Below are positions 23,127 through 35,248 of a stretch of 64,000 bases of DNA, piece after piece. This stretch comes from Stenogyne calaminthoides. Taxonomy: Eukaryota > Streptophyta > Magnoliopsida > Lamiales > Lamiaceae. Within the stretch, counting starts at the first letter, position 1; each line of letters opens with the position of its first letter. A program made the position numbers and the translations under genes. A model generated the notes under the pieces. It saw only the letters and a program-made list of their open reading frames with translations. It did no database searches and was not told the DNA's origin. The DNA lies in NCBI GenBank assembly GCA_037126765.1, contig JBBCBC010000033.1, forward strand, positions 9,872,085 to 9,936,084, read 5' to 3'.

Positions 23127-24915
23127 TGTTGGGAGATGAATTTAATAAAGATTTTGATTAGATCCCAAAATCCATGAGTATGACATGTTTCAGGACAATC
23201 TTAATAATAGTATAGGATCAGGTTTCAAAATTATTGTTATGATTCAGGATTATCTGCATCATGTATAGTCAGCAGATATAGATCAGGTGAGAATAGGTCT
23301 GAAGATCTCAGATGTTTCCTGAAGACTAAAAACATACTGAAGACCCAAACAATACTGAAAGATCAGTAGAGCCTGAAGAAGTGAAGATCCTGAAGACTAG
23401 AAGATCCTGAAGACCAGAAGATCCTCTTTTGTACTGAATCTAATGACCCTGAACAAGTCACTTCAAGTTAAATAGTGTTTGTTCATTCTTAGTACATACA
23501 AAGAGAATGTTATACGTTTGTGAACACTAAGGAAAATATCAGATCAGTGTGGTTGACTAAAAGAGCCATTTTTGTTGTCTGTGTTCAAAGGTAGATTTCA
23601 ACCAATGAGGAGGCGACAACAGCGTACTTTACTGACACTGAAAGTGATATTTCCCTGAAGAATGTCAGCAATGATATTTGTCTAGTTCACAGAAATTGAT
23701 GATTGGCTGCTTGTCTGGATATTTCCTAAAACATGCAAGGGTGCGTTCAAACCCTAATATAGCCGTTCATCAACTACCCAAAGAAGAAACCCATATGCTA
23801 TCTCACCAAAGGATAGTTTTTCAAAGGTATACTTCTGGAGAGTTGCCTATAAATACCAAAGGCCTTGGACATTTCAAGGTTACGGGAAATCAAAGCAACT
23901 CCAGATCTCATTCGTATTCAAGCAATCTTGTGAAGCACTCGAAACTCTAAGAATTTCCCAAGTGTTTCATCTTTGAAGAGAGCTCTTTTACTAAGCCTAG
24001 ACTTAAGATATATTCAAAGCTTAGTTAGAGATATCCTAGCCTTTTACTTGTGTTTGATTGTAAAAGGATATCTCACCCTAGTTGGAAACCAACCAAAACC
24101 CAAACCCTTTGATTAGGTAGTTTGTGTGTGTAGTTGTTGGAAGTGAGAGTTGTAAAGAGTAAGTAAGCTGTTGTGTTCAGTCTGAAAACTCTAGAGAAGA
24201 AGTTAGTAAGCTGATTGTTCAGTCTGAATGCTTGTGTGTGCGTTGAGTTTGTTAGCTGCAGTAGTTCAGCCTGAAAACTCTTGGTAGAAAGTTAGTAAGC
24301 TGCTGAGTTCAGTCTGAAAGCTTAAGGTAGTAGAAGTAGTGAGTTAAGGAATTTCTCTGAGGTTCAGAGAGAGTGGACGTAGGAGCTTGAGCCTCTGAAC
24401 CACTATAACTTGTTGTGTTGTTTGCTTTCTGTTCTGCATTATTACATGTTGCATATTTTCACTGAAAGCATTCTGATATTCAGTTTGAAACAATCCACTA
24501 AAGATTGCATTAACTTAATCACAGCCTTAACCATTGTTTTATTAAAGAAAGATTTTCAGCAAACTAAAACGAGTATAAACTTAGGTCTACACATTCCGCA
24601 CTCTAGATAAGCTAGTATAGATAGTTGTCAAACTGATAAACTCTCATGAGTAGTTAGTAAGATTATTATCTACTCCAAGCTTATTTGGACTCTGTTGTAG
24701 AAACTCAGAATCAGTGAGCTAATCTGAAGTCTTTGAAAGTCCCTCAGTGTTATTGTCTCACTAGACTTTGACTCAGGGCATTTTGTGCTTCTCAGGACTG
24801 AAACTCAGGACAACCTGACTCTCTGATTATAGTGTGTTTTAAAAGTTGAAAATTTACTATACATTTGTATTCCTCCCCCATACACGTGTGGAACTCGTTT
24901 ACCCCGGGACCAACA
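23127..24915 (+). repeat. 5' LTR of the Sirevirus-like element
   Basis: TGTTGGGAGATG to GGGACCAACA, repeated at 35249-37028. The promoter TATAAATA is at 23848-23855. U3 has a short tandem of the type gaagactagaagatcct (about 23385-23425). After the promoter, four diverged units around gttagtaagctg...ttcagtctgaaa form a direct repeat (about 24150-24330). Confidence 0.93.
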
Positions 24916-24917
24916 AG

Positions 24918-24928
24918 TGGTATCAAAG
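24918..24928 (+). other. Primer-binding site (initiator Met tRNA)
   Basis: TGGTATCAAAG two bases after the 5' LTR end, one base different from the usual plant Copia site TGGTATCAGAG. This is where minus-strand DNA synthesis would start. Confidence 0.85.
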
Positions 24929-25039
24929 TAGTGGTTCTAACTGACCACTTGCTTTGGTAGCCATAGTCTTGTTTATTGAGAGACTTTGGTGGTCTACTGA
25001 ATAGATCTTACTGTTGATATCTTACAAGGTTATTTCATC

Positions 25040-26518
25040 ATGCCTTCTAAGAAACTACCTATGTTCTCAGTTGAGAATTATGATCTATGGAGATTGAGAA
25101 TGCAGGCACACTTGTACTCTAAACATGAGAGAATGTGGAGAGTTGTGTCTCAAGGACCTTTTGAGTATAAGGTTGTTAATCATAGATCTACTGATGCTGA
25201 AAAAGATGATCCAAGGGATGAATTTCCCAAAACTGATTATCAGCTTACTCTTGAAGAGAGGAAGTTGGTTAACTTGGATTATATTGCTAAAGATACTCTG
25301 TATAACACTATTGATGATGGTGTTATGGGAATGATTTCTCACTGTGAAACTGCCAAAGACATTTGGGATAAACTTGTTATAATGTGTCAATGAACTGATC
25401 ATATCAAAGAAAACAAACTATCTGTGGCTATTGCCAAATTTGATGGTTTTGAAATGGAAGATGGTGAATCTATTGAAAAACTTGAGGTCAGATTCACTAG
25501 CATTATGAATGATCTAAGTGCTCTTGGGAAAAGATATCCCAAAAGAGAAATTGCTCTGAAAATTCTTAGAGGACTGTATAAGAAATGGGATATTCATGCT
25601 GTAGTAATTGAGAACACCAATGATATTGCTTCTATGCCATATCAACAGGTTTTCTCTGAGCTGAAAGCATATGAGTTTTTGATTGATAAGAAAACTAAGA
25701 AATCTGATAGCAAAGATGATACTTCATCTAACAAAAATGTGGCTTTCAAAGCACAAGGAAAAATCTGTAACTCTAAAGAACCTGAGATCTCATCTAACAA
25801 AATTCAGGATAAAAAAGATGAGACAATTGCCCTGATGGCAAGAAGGTTTGAGAAAATGAACCACATATTTGGTAAGTATAAAAGGTATTATAAAGACACC
25901 AGGTACAGGAATAGGAACAACTCAGAAGCTGAAGAAAAGTCTACTGAGAAGAAAAGAGACTACAAAGCTGAAGGATCTTCATCTAAAAAGAAGGACTACA
26001 AATTCAAAGAGGACAATGATCAGGATGATGATACCAACAGATGCTACAACTGCAAGAAGAAAGGACACTTCCAGTATGACTGCCCTGAGTTAAGTTCCAA
26101 GGAAAGAAAGGATCGACAAGCTAAGAGAGACAAGGAGTATGCCAACAAAAAGGCAATGGTTGCTGAAGAAGAACACTCTGAGGAAGGATCTAGATCTTCA
26201 GAATAGATGTTCTCAGATAGTGATAGTGATGATGTATGTCATGTTGCTGTTGAGGAGGTAAAATCTTATATCTCTGTTGCTGCTCCTACACAAGCACCTG
26301 AGTTATCAAGTTCCTCTGTAACCAGTAATTTTGACCTGATGAGTTCTTTTGAGAATCTGATGAAGGACTATTCTGTGTTACAAGAACTGTTCATAGAAAC
26401 TCAAGAGCAGAATGAAGTACTGACTGCTGAGAATCTAAAGTGGAAACACTCTAAAGCTACTGAGATCACTTCTCCATTGATGGGAGTAACTGATGAACTT
26501 GATGTTCTGAGGCCCTGA
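25040..26518 (+). pseudogene. Copia gag (Sirevirus type)
   Basis: Gag forms the particle and binds the element RNA. The start MPSKKLPMFSVENYDLWRLR at 25040 is the usual plant Copia gag opening. A TGA at 25391-25393 breaks it after residue 117. The frame continues at 25424-26206 with the middle of the gag domain and a zinc knuckle CYNCKKKGHFQYDC (26043-26084). A TAG at 26204 and then a Ser/Asp-rich and coiled-coil extension (26207-26518, MFSDSDSDDV...VLQELFIETQEQNEVL) follow, ending in a frame change at about 26516. The extension is characteristic of Sirevirus gag. Confidence 0.88.
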
Positions 26519-26619
26519 AAGGAAAGTTAGAGAAATCCACTGAAGAAAATCAGCTTATCAGAACTGAGTTCAATGACTTCTTTGAGAAACATGAAACTCT
26601 AAAGAAAAGTGAGGATAGT

Positions 26620-27420
26620 TTGCAGAGAAATGTAGCTATATTGAATTCTGCATCTCATGCAATAGATGAAATTCAGAGTTATCAAAGACCTGCAACTATA
26701 AAAGTTGGATTAGGATATATTCCAGGGGGAACCTCACATGATCTTCTGAATGTTGCTTCTACAAGTGGCACTAAGACTGTCTTTGTTAAACCGGCGGTTC
26801 GTACTGATCTTCTTATTGAAGAACAACCCCGGTTTTGGACAAGGATAAAGGACATACGGTTTCAGAGAACCTGAAAGTTCAGGAAAGAAAGCCCAAACCT
26901 CAGGAAAAGGCTAGAAAACCTGAACGATCAGTAGGAAATCCTCAGGCCAGTACTTCGAAGCCTCAGGCTAAGAATACCAACCTGAAGAAATCTGTCCTGA
27001 ACCATCAGAGGAATCCTAAGAAGAGAAACACTCAGCCGAGAAATTCTCAGATGAGGAGACCAAGTCCTCAGATTACTAAAAGACCACAATTTCAGTACAG
27101 GCAACCTAAACCCCACTTGCCTAAGGGTAAAGGTTTCTTGAACCCAAGTCAGCAGAGACAGAGATCAGCTGCACCAAAGCCAAAGCAATGGAACAAAAGG
27201 CCTGAACCCAAGAAGAACTCTAAGACTCATGTTCATGCTAAGGCTAGCACTTATACACAGGATACTTCCAAGGCACCTAGGGTAGTGAATGTGTATGTAG
27301 ATTTTTATGGAAGATAAATCAGCCACTCTAAAGTGATTAGAGTAGTCATGCAGATTTGGGTTCCAAAAGGTACAACTAACCTGGTAGGACCCTACACCAA
27401 ATGGGTACCTAAGGCCTGAT
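26620..27420 (+). pseudogene. Gag-to-protease linker region (basic, Pro/Gln-rich)
   Basis: Two overlapping frames (26620-26874 and 26835-27317) encode the remainder of the gag extension, joined by a frame change near 26850. The second is rich in Lys, Arg, Pro and Gln (for example QFQYRQPKPHLPKGKG) and could bind nucleic acid. It ends at TAA 27315, followed by the typical text VWVPKGTTN-like leading to protease. No enzyme is encoded here. Confidence 0.6.
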
Positions 27421-28442
27421 TTGTTTTGCAGGTGAAGGATAAGGGCACTGAATTAAATGAAGACAACATAGCCCTGATGAGTGGAACTGAAGTTGCACAT
27501 GTTGCATGGTACTTGGACAGTGGATGCTCAAGACACATGACATGACACAAATATTTGCTCACTGACTATGTTGAACAGAGAGGCCCTCAGATAACTTTTG
27601 GAGATAACTCCAAAGGACAAACAGAAGGATATGGAACACTTGAAATTGACATTGTTCATATCCATGGTGTATCATATGTGTCTGGTTTAAAGCATAACTT
27701 GCTTTCTGTCAGTCAATTCTGTGATAAAGGTTTCAGTGTTGAATTCTCAAAGAACTTGTGCTATGTGAAAGATAATGTTTCACAACAAGTATTACTGACT
27801 GGTACTAGAAAAGGAAATGTGTATCTTGCTGATTGGAGGCTTACTCCTATGGATACATGTTTAATGGCCAAGAAGGCTACTGAAATCAGTTGGTTATGGC
27901 ACAAAAGACTGAACCATTTAAACTTCAAAACCCTGAATAAACTTGCAAGATTAGCACTTGTGAGGGGGTTACCTAATGAAGTGTTCAGTAAAGATCATGT
28001 TTGTGATGCTTGTCAGAAAGGCAAACAAATTAGAGCATCATTCGAAAGCAAAATATAAGTTTCTACTGATAGAATACTTCAACTGTTACATATGGATCTC
28101 TTTGGCCCAGTAACACCTGTGAGCACTAATGGCAGGAAATATACATTGGTAGTAGTTGATGACTACTCAAGATATACATGGGTCATTTTCTTACTCAGTA
28201 AGAAAGAAACTCAGACCAAACTGCCAGAATTACTGAAAAGACTCTGTATTGAAAAGAATTTGAGTGTGGTCAAAATCAGATCAGATAAATGCATTGAATT
28301 TATCAACCATATTATATCTGATTATTGTGCAGCAAATGGAATAACTCATGAAACATCAGCTGCAAGGATCCCTCGACAAAATGGTGTTGCTGAAAGAAGA
28401 AATAGGACTCTGAAAGAAGCTGCAAGAACAATGATTCTTTGA
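27420..28442 (+). pseudogene. Copia protease, GAG-pre-integrase and integrase core
   Basis: The aspartic protease active site reads WYLDSGCSRHMT (27507-27542), closed by a TGA at 27543. The frame reopens at 27555 with the rest of the protease (GYGTLEI, GLKHNLLSVSQ) and the integrase zinc-binding part (HKRLNHL...HVCDACQKG, 27900-28020). A stop at 28056 precedes the integrase core: MDLFGPV at 28092, VVDDYSRYTWV with the first catalytic Asp, RSDKCIEF with the second (Cys where relatives have Gly), and QNGVAERRNRT with the catalytic Glu. A TGA at 28440 ends it early. The protein would cleave the polyprotein and insert the cDNA, but several stops prevent this. Confidence 0.9.
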
Positions 28443-30884
28443 AGTTTACATTCCTAAGAGATTTTGAAATTTGAGGCAAATAACACTGCATGCTACTCTC
28501 AGAACAGATCCATGCTGACAAAGAATCAAGGAAAAAAACTCCATAAGAACTGTGGAATGAAATGAAGCCTCTTGTTTCTTTCTTTCGTGTATTTGGTTGT
28601 AAATGTTTCATACACAATAATGGTAAAGATCAGTTGAAAACTTTTGATAGCAAAGCTGATGAAGGAATATTCTTAGGATATTCTGAAATTAGTAAAACCT
28701 TCAGAGTTTACAACTGTAGGACTCTTATTGTGGAAGAAACACCTCATGTTGTTTTTGATGAATCTACTTGTGTTCATAAGAAACACGAAGTTGATTCAGG
28801 AGACTTGACAAAAAGGATCACCAGACTTAGCCTGAAAAAGAATGTCAAAACATCATCTGAGCCTAAAAAGAAAAAGTCAATCACTTACTATGAATGGAGT
28901 GAAACTAGCTCAAAAAAGAAGAGACCCAGGATGGAAATACTCAGGCTAGTGGTACTCAGGATGATAGTTCTCCACTAAAGGAAAGCCAACACACTGAAGC
29001 TGACCAATCTGAATAAACACCAGTTCAGACTCAGGTATGTAATGCCGATGAAGATGTGGTCACAACTGAGGCAATCTCTGAATCTATCAACCAAGGGGGA
29101 ACAAATGTCATTGACAATTTTCTGAATGAAATATCCCCTGAGGAAGATGATTCACTCTTTCCTTTCTTGTTGTTCCCTGAGTTTAATGAATTACCTGAAC
29201 CTAACATTTCTGATGTTGAGGATAACACTGAAGGGGGAACATCCATGAGAACATGGTTAGATAGTCACCTTACAAGTCAGATTGTGGGAGATCTATCTGA
29301 TGGAGTTAAAACTAGAAGGTTCCATGGATAAAGTGCTTTGTTCTGCTGCTTCCTATCTGAGAAAGAACCTACGGATATTGAAGAGTCTCTTCAAGATTCC
29401 TTCTAGATTATTGCTATGCAAGAAGAGTTAAATCAATTTTCTAAGAATGAAGTTTGGGAGTTAGTAGATAGACCTAAGAAGCACAATGTGATTGGAAGTA
29501 AGTGGGTATTCAAGAATAAGAGAGATGAGAACAATGTCATTGTAAGAAACAAGGCAAGGCTAGTTGCACAAGGTTATTCCCAAGAAGAAGGCTTGGATTA
29601 TGATGAAATCTTTACACTAGTTGCAAGACTAGAAGCCATTAGATTGTTTCTTGCATATGCTGCCCACATGAAATTTAAGGTATATCAAATGGATGTGAAG
29701 AGTGCATTTCTGAATGGTGTGCTTAAAGAAGAGGTTTATGTGGAACAACCTCCTGGCTTCTGTCAGAATGACCAAGTTTACAGGCTCAAGAAAGCCTTGT
29801 ATGGTCTAAAGCAAGCACCCGGAGCATGGTATGATACTCTATCTCAATTTCTTACTGACCATGGTTTTACCAAAGGAACTGTTGATAGAACCTTGTTCAG
29901 GATAGAAGATGGAAAAGATATCTTACTAGTACAGATCTATGTGGATGACATTATCTTTGGATCCCCTAATCATCGGGCCAGTGAGAAATTTTCTACAATC
30001 GATGAAAGGTAAGTTTGAGATGTCAATGATGGGGAGATGAATTTCTTTCTAGGACTTCGTGTGAAACAACCAAAGAAGGAATCTTCATCAATCAGGAAAA
30101 ATACACCAGAGATCTGATTGCCAAGTATGGTATTCAGAATTGTAATGCAGTTAGAATTCCTATGAATACTAACTACAAGATGGATCTTGATCCTAAAGGA
30201 GAGTCAGTTAACCATACTGATTATAGAGGGATCATTGGATCATTGCTCTATCTCACATCAAGTAGGCCTGATATTACTTTTGTTGTTGGGATATGTGCAA
30301 GATACCAAGCCAATCCAAAGGCTAGTCACATGGAAGATGCCAAAAAGATACTAAGATATCTAAAAAGTACAGTGCATAGAGGATTGTGGTATCCGGCTGA
30401 TGATAACCTTGAATTAACTGGTTACTCAGATGCTGATTATGGTGGTTGCAGAATTGACAAGAAGTCCACTTCAGGAACTTGTCAATTTCTTGGAAACAAA
30501 CTGGTATCCTGGTTTTTTAAGAAGCAGACCTCAGTAGCAACTAGTACTACTGAAGCTGAATACATGGTTGCAAGAAGCTGTTGTGCACAGATTCTTTGGC
30601 TAAGGCAACAATTAAGAGATTATAAGATTACAACCAAAGAAGTTCCTATATTTTGTGATAACAACAGTGCCATTGCCATATCACAAAATCCTGTGCTACA
30701 CACTAGATGTAAACATGTGGATATCAAGCACCATTTCATTAGAGACCATGTTGAGAAGAAAGACATTAGGATGGAGAAAATTCATACTGATAAACAGGGA
30801 GCTGATATTCTTACTAAGCCATTGGCTGAGTCAAGGTTTCAGGAACTATCAGTGGAATTAGGGATGTTGGATACAAGTGGGTAA
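28443..30884 (+). pseudogene. Copia integrase tail, reverse transcriptase and RNase H
   Basis: The integrase C-terminal region (FLGYSEISKTFRVYNCRT) is at 28562-28978 and an acidic linker at 29056-29331. Reverse transcriptase is at 29416-30012 with SKWVFKNKRDEN, KARLVAQGYSQEEGLDYDE and the catalytic YVDD (29938-29949). A frame change near 30010-30160 loses part of the thumb. RNase H follows at 30162-30884 (SDADYGGCRIDKKSTSGTC, TTEAEYMVARSC, ending ELGMLDTSG). Compared with the minus-strand remnant at 5363-8140, residue choices are nearly the same, so the two belong to one lineage. Confidence 0.92.
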
Positions 30885-33800
30885 TTTATCCTGAAGGGAG
30901 AAGCTCTTCATATGCATGAGGTTTTTTTTCAGTAGGAAAAACTCAGGACAAAGATCTCTCAGGATGGAAACTGATAATCAGGATAGTTTTTTCACGGTCA
31001 GTGTTCAGTAAGGATTAAGTATTCAATTAATCTTGAAACACACTTGGCACATGCATTTACTCACAAAGTATTTATTTCAGTCAGTAATCATTTGAAATAA
31101 ATACAAAAGACCTGAACTTTAAGCGGAAATGATTGAAGGATTCCTATTGGTTAATTTTTTGGCAGGACACCAAAGGATTACCTCGATTAGAGTGAAACAT
31201 CATTTTGTCACCCTAATTGCTGCCATTATTCTGCATATCTGATTATTTGCCATTAATAGCAAATAAACTTTGAGATTATATCGACCAAAGATTAAATCAC
31301 AACCGTTCATTCAGATTTAATCTTAACCCTTGATCTATTTCATCGGATCATATATATACCCCAGAGTTTCCAAAATCATAAACACTTTACACTCTGTTTT
31401 TCTACAAAACCCCCAAATTATCCAAACCCTTTGTTTCTTCAAATTCCAAAAACCTACAATGGAGTTTCCCAGTTACGCGATGATTAAAAACCTTGCGAAA
31501 CCGATAAACCATACTTCGAGCACGTTGTTGCAATGATCGACAACAAAATGACGCTGGTTGAAGAAGAAGCCTTGAATCTGCTTCGAATGACACGGTTGGA
31601 TAAGTTAGTGAGCAATACACCAGAGTCAGAATTACCACAAGAAGTTCTCCAGTTTGGTGGTAAATCTCAGAGAAGGAGAAAATGGCTCTCTGGTCTCACA
31701 ACTTAGTTTCGGCACCAATGTAAAATCCAAAGCCGAAGAAATCTGTACGAGAGAGGTAATCTTGTCACTTCAAAACATCAATATTGTCTTTTAGTTAAGT
31801 GATAGAGGTGATGACCCTGCGGTTTATATGTTGGGGCATGAACAAGAAATCTTGGATAGGTTTTCTACGTCTAAAGTTGAATTGAAAGGGGCGTTAAACA
31901 AAAAGTGTTTAAAACCTGTTTACAAAGTTTTGATCGATATTGTAGCCAAGTGCTTGATGAGCACCTCTGGAAGTTTAGAGTAGGTGAGTCGGAACAAGTT
32001 GAGACTCATGGCTGCAATAGAGGACTCACCCTCTAAACTGGCTAAAGTTCTTAGTGGATTGCATTTTGAGTCAAAGTCCGAAACTGAAATATGCTAAAGG
32101 AGCATTTACAAAGAATGGGAGAGTTCTTTTTTGAACTAAAATTAGTTTTTGATTGAGACATTTCCAAGAAAGAAGATGTTCCTATTGTCCGGAACTCAAT
32201 TTTCCCTGAATAGGATCATGTTCAGGAAGCCAAAGTCGCTGAGGAGGAGACAGGCGATTTCTGAAAGTCCGAGTTCAACAAAATCGGGATGAGTCTCAAG
32301 AGCAGTCGAGTGAGCCTCGAGGGAGCGCATAACAAAGCAAGTTGAGATTGAAAGCTCTAAGTCTGATCAAGACAACTAGACAATTGTTGATGTCACAAGA
32401 ACTAAAGGCAAGAAGGTGGTGGAAAAGCTTGAAGAAGAGCCTAAGAAGAGAAAGAAAAATCCTAAACTTCTGAGAGTTAAGAGGGAGATTGGTGAAAAGA
32501 AGAAGGCTCAGGAAAGGCAAAAGAGGAAAAAGCGGCTGAAGAAAGCTAGTGAATTGGCTCCAGGAGAGAAATCTCCTTTAGACACTCTTGTAAAAGCAAT
32601 CTCACAGGCTGCTGAGAAAAAGATTGAAACCATCCCTGAGGTTGAAAGGGATGAGGACGTATTTACTGATGTCCTCAACACCAGTATTGGGGATGATCGC
32701 ATTACCAGAGAAATCTTCACAGGTTCTCAAAAACCTACTGAAGAGACCTAAATACCAATCCCACCCACTCACCCCACAGAGCCAAAAATTCCCACACCTT
32801 CAGAGGCTCATTCTAGCTCTGAAGAGGAGTCACCAGTTCCTGAACTCAGGAAAGGTGAGGCTGAGGAGAAAGAATGGAGGTTGAAAGCTGAACGCTTTGA
32901 TGTCTTGGACAAATACCCTGAACTTGCCAACTATCCTGATCTCCAGGATATGTTCATCAGACTGAAAACGGCCATGCTGATAGTCGATCAGTCTTTCGCC
33001 ATGATGCTGAGAATTGGGAACTTCAGAGGAGAAGATTTTTGGGCTGAAGAAGTGGCGGAATTAGATGCCTTTTCAGGATTGGGCAAGAAGAGGCTGAGAA
33101 TCAAACCTACGGAATTTGATGCACTGATCGGGAAGAAACTGGCTGAGAGGAAGGATGTGGATCAGTCCGAGAAAACTGATGAGGGTCAGGACAAGGAAGA
33201 TCCCTCTCAGGACAGAACTGATAAGGACACTGCTGAGGGTAGTCAGAAACATGCTGAAGCTGGAGCATCTGCTCGGGGGAACAAGCTCAGGATTTTCCTG
33301 AACTTCAGATGATTACGATGGGAGAAACCCCTCAGGAGCCTGTTGCACCTCCTACTGCATCTGCTGAGATTGGGCTTCAAACTGAAGCTGAAGAAGAGAT
33401 CCCTATTCCTCTGCAACCAACGGTTGACCTTACACCCATTGTGGAAAAATTAGCCAAGTTTCGAGCCAATGATTGATCAGATGGCGAAGCTTGAACCTAT
33501 GGTTGGAGAAGTGTCTAAAATTGCTGAGACACAAATTTCTCAGGGTGAATCCATCAAAACACTTAGCACATCTATGGTAACACCATCTCAGGTAAATTTA
33601 CTATCCACTTCTATTGATAGCAAATTTACTTCATTCAATACAAAGTTAGATGATATGGCTAAGGAGATGAAGGAAGAGATGGAGAGACAGTTTGATTTGA
33701 GATCTAAAGTTCTTGAGGATTTTCTGAAATCCAAGACTGATGAAATGATCAAATCAGCTGTTGAAGAGATGAGCAATTCATTGATGGAGAAAATGATGGC

Positions 33801-35236
33801 AACTTATGGTGGTCTTGCTGAAGACACTAGTACTGGTTTGAATGTGCAGAGAAGGATTCAGGATGAGCACTTTCATCTGGCGGCAGAAGTTAGATCGATT
33901 GGCAGAGAACAACTTCACATGGACAGAACCCTTTTCGAGCTGATTGCCAACTATGATTCCAAAAAGGGGGAAATTTATGACAAGCTTGCTGCCCTGCCAC
34001 CTCTGGAAAAACAAGTTGAACAGTTTCCTACTGAGATTCACCGAGGAAAGATCCTGAAGTGCTGATACATCCTGAAGCAGCTATGGAAGTTCATGAGCAA
34101 AGAATAAAGAGGCAGAGGAAGCAAGAAACCAGTAAGCAAGGATAGGCTTATGGAATCTTGAATCCTCAGAAGAAACCTGTTGCATTTATTGAGAAACCTC
34201 TGAAAACTAAGCAGTTGGCTAAGCCTGTCAGTAGAAAGCCCACTCAGAGGAAGTTAGATCAGGACTTTGAAGAAGATGTTGAGGAAGACATTCAGGAAGT
34301 TGCTGAGAAAGATGAAGAGTCTGAAATGGATGATCTTTTCAAAGAAGGATTTGGTGAATATGATGTATCCACCAAGAGACTGAATTGGGACTGGCACAAC
34401 TCAGTAAAAGCACTTGAAGCTGAGAGGAAGAGGAAGGTTGCTACCTCTGTGTCAGGTTCAGAAATGACCAGAAAGGAGAGGGAGGAAGCCAAGAGAAAGC
34501 TGGGAGGCTTTCAGAGGATGGTTCGCAGGGAGAGGCACCAAGCAAAGGAAGAGGATGTGGCCTCATGTAGACAAATGCATGCCTATTGAGCTGAATGACA
34601 GATGGGAGATGGCCAAGAGGGAGTTTGTGTTCAATTATGATGTATTACAAACCTGGTCTCAGCCCAACACTGATAGGGATGAAAGCATTCATTACTACAT
34701 ACTGCATAACTTCACTCATATATGCCAGAAATGGTTTGATTTGTTTGATACTTTGGGCTATCAGCTGAAGGCTCCTAGTCAAATCAAGTATCCTCCACCA
34801 AAATTCAAGAATGGGATGATTAACTATGATTTCATCCATGCAGATTTTGTGGATCAGGCTGAATATCTTGAGCTGACAGGGAGTGATGCTCAGACCATCC
34901 AGAAGAGAGAAGAACTGAAGAAAAGGTACTATGGGATGTTCAACCTGAAGCCACCAGCGGATGAGATTGAATCAGATGAAGAGTGATTATATTGTTCATT
35001 TTTGTTTCAGTAGATTACATAAGAAAACCATTGTAACATATACTCTTTGGTTTTTGAGATTAATGAAAAACTCTACTGATTTTCTGTTGATCAAAAAGAT
35101 AATTTCTCATTATCTTACTGATTATTTGATGGTTGCTTTTTTACTTATTTTACTTGTTTTATGAATTGAAACCTGAATAGATGATATGTTTACTTCTGTT
35201 TGCAAGCTTGTAACAAGATGGTTTTAGCGTCATCAT
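30885..35236 (+). pseudogene. Post-pol (env-position) region of the Sirevirus-like element
   Basis: This is 4.35 kb between RNase H and the polypurine tract. Broken frames in the sense direction include one starting at 31459 (MEFPSYAMIKNLAKPI), a highly charged Lys/Glu-rich stretch at 32416-32751, 32881-33312 (FDVLDKYPELANYPDLQDMF), a long helical, coiled-coil-like part at 33469-34065, an acidic piece at 34158-34589, and an aromatic-rich C-terminal part at 34555-34986 (DESIHYYILHNFTHICQKWF). Some Sireviruses carry an env-like frame here. I see no signal peptide or clear membrane segment, so only the position is env-like. Function unknown. Confidence 0.6.
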
Positions 35237-35248
35237 AAAGGGGGAAAT
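35237..35248 (+). other. Polypurine tract
   Basis: AAAGGGGGAAAT immediately before the 3' LTR, the primer site for plus-strand DNA synthesis. Confidence 0.9.

Noticed and set aside
34555..34986. Envelope glycoprotein
   Set aside because: Only the position after pol fits. No signal peptide, membrane anchor or cysteine pattern is visible.
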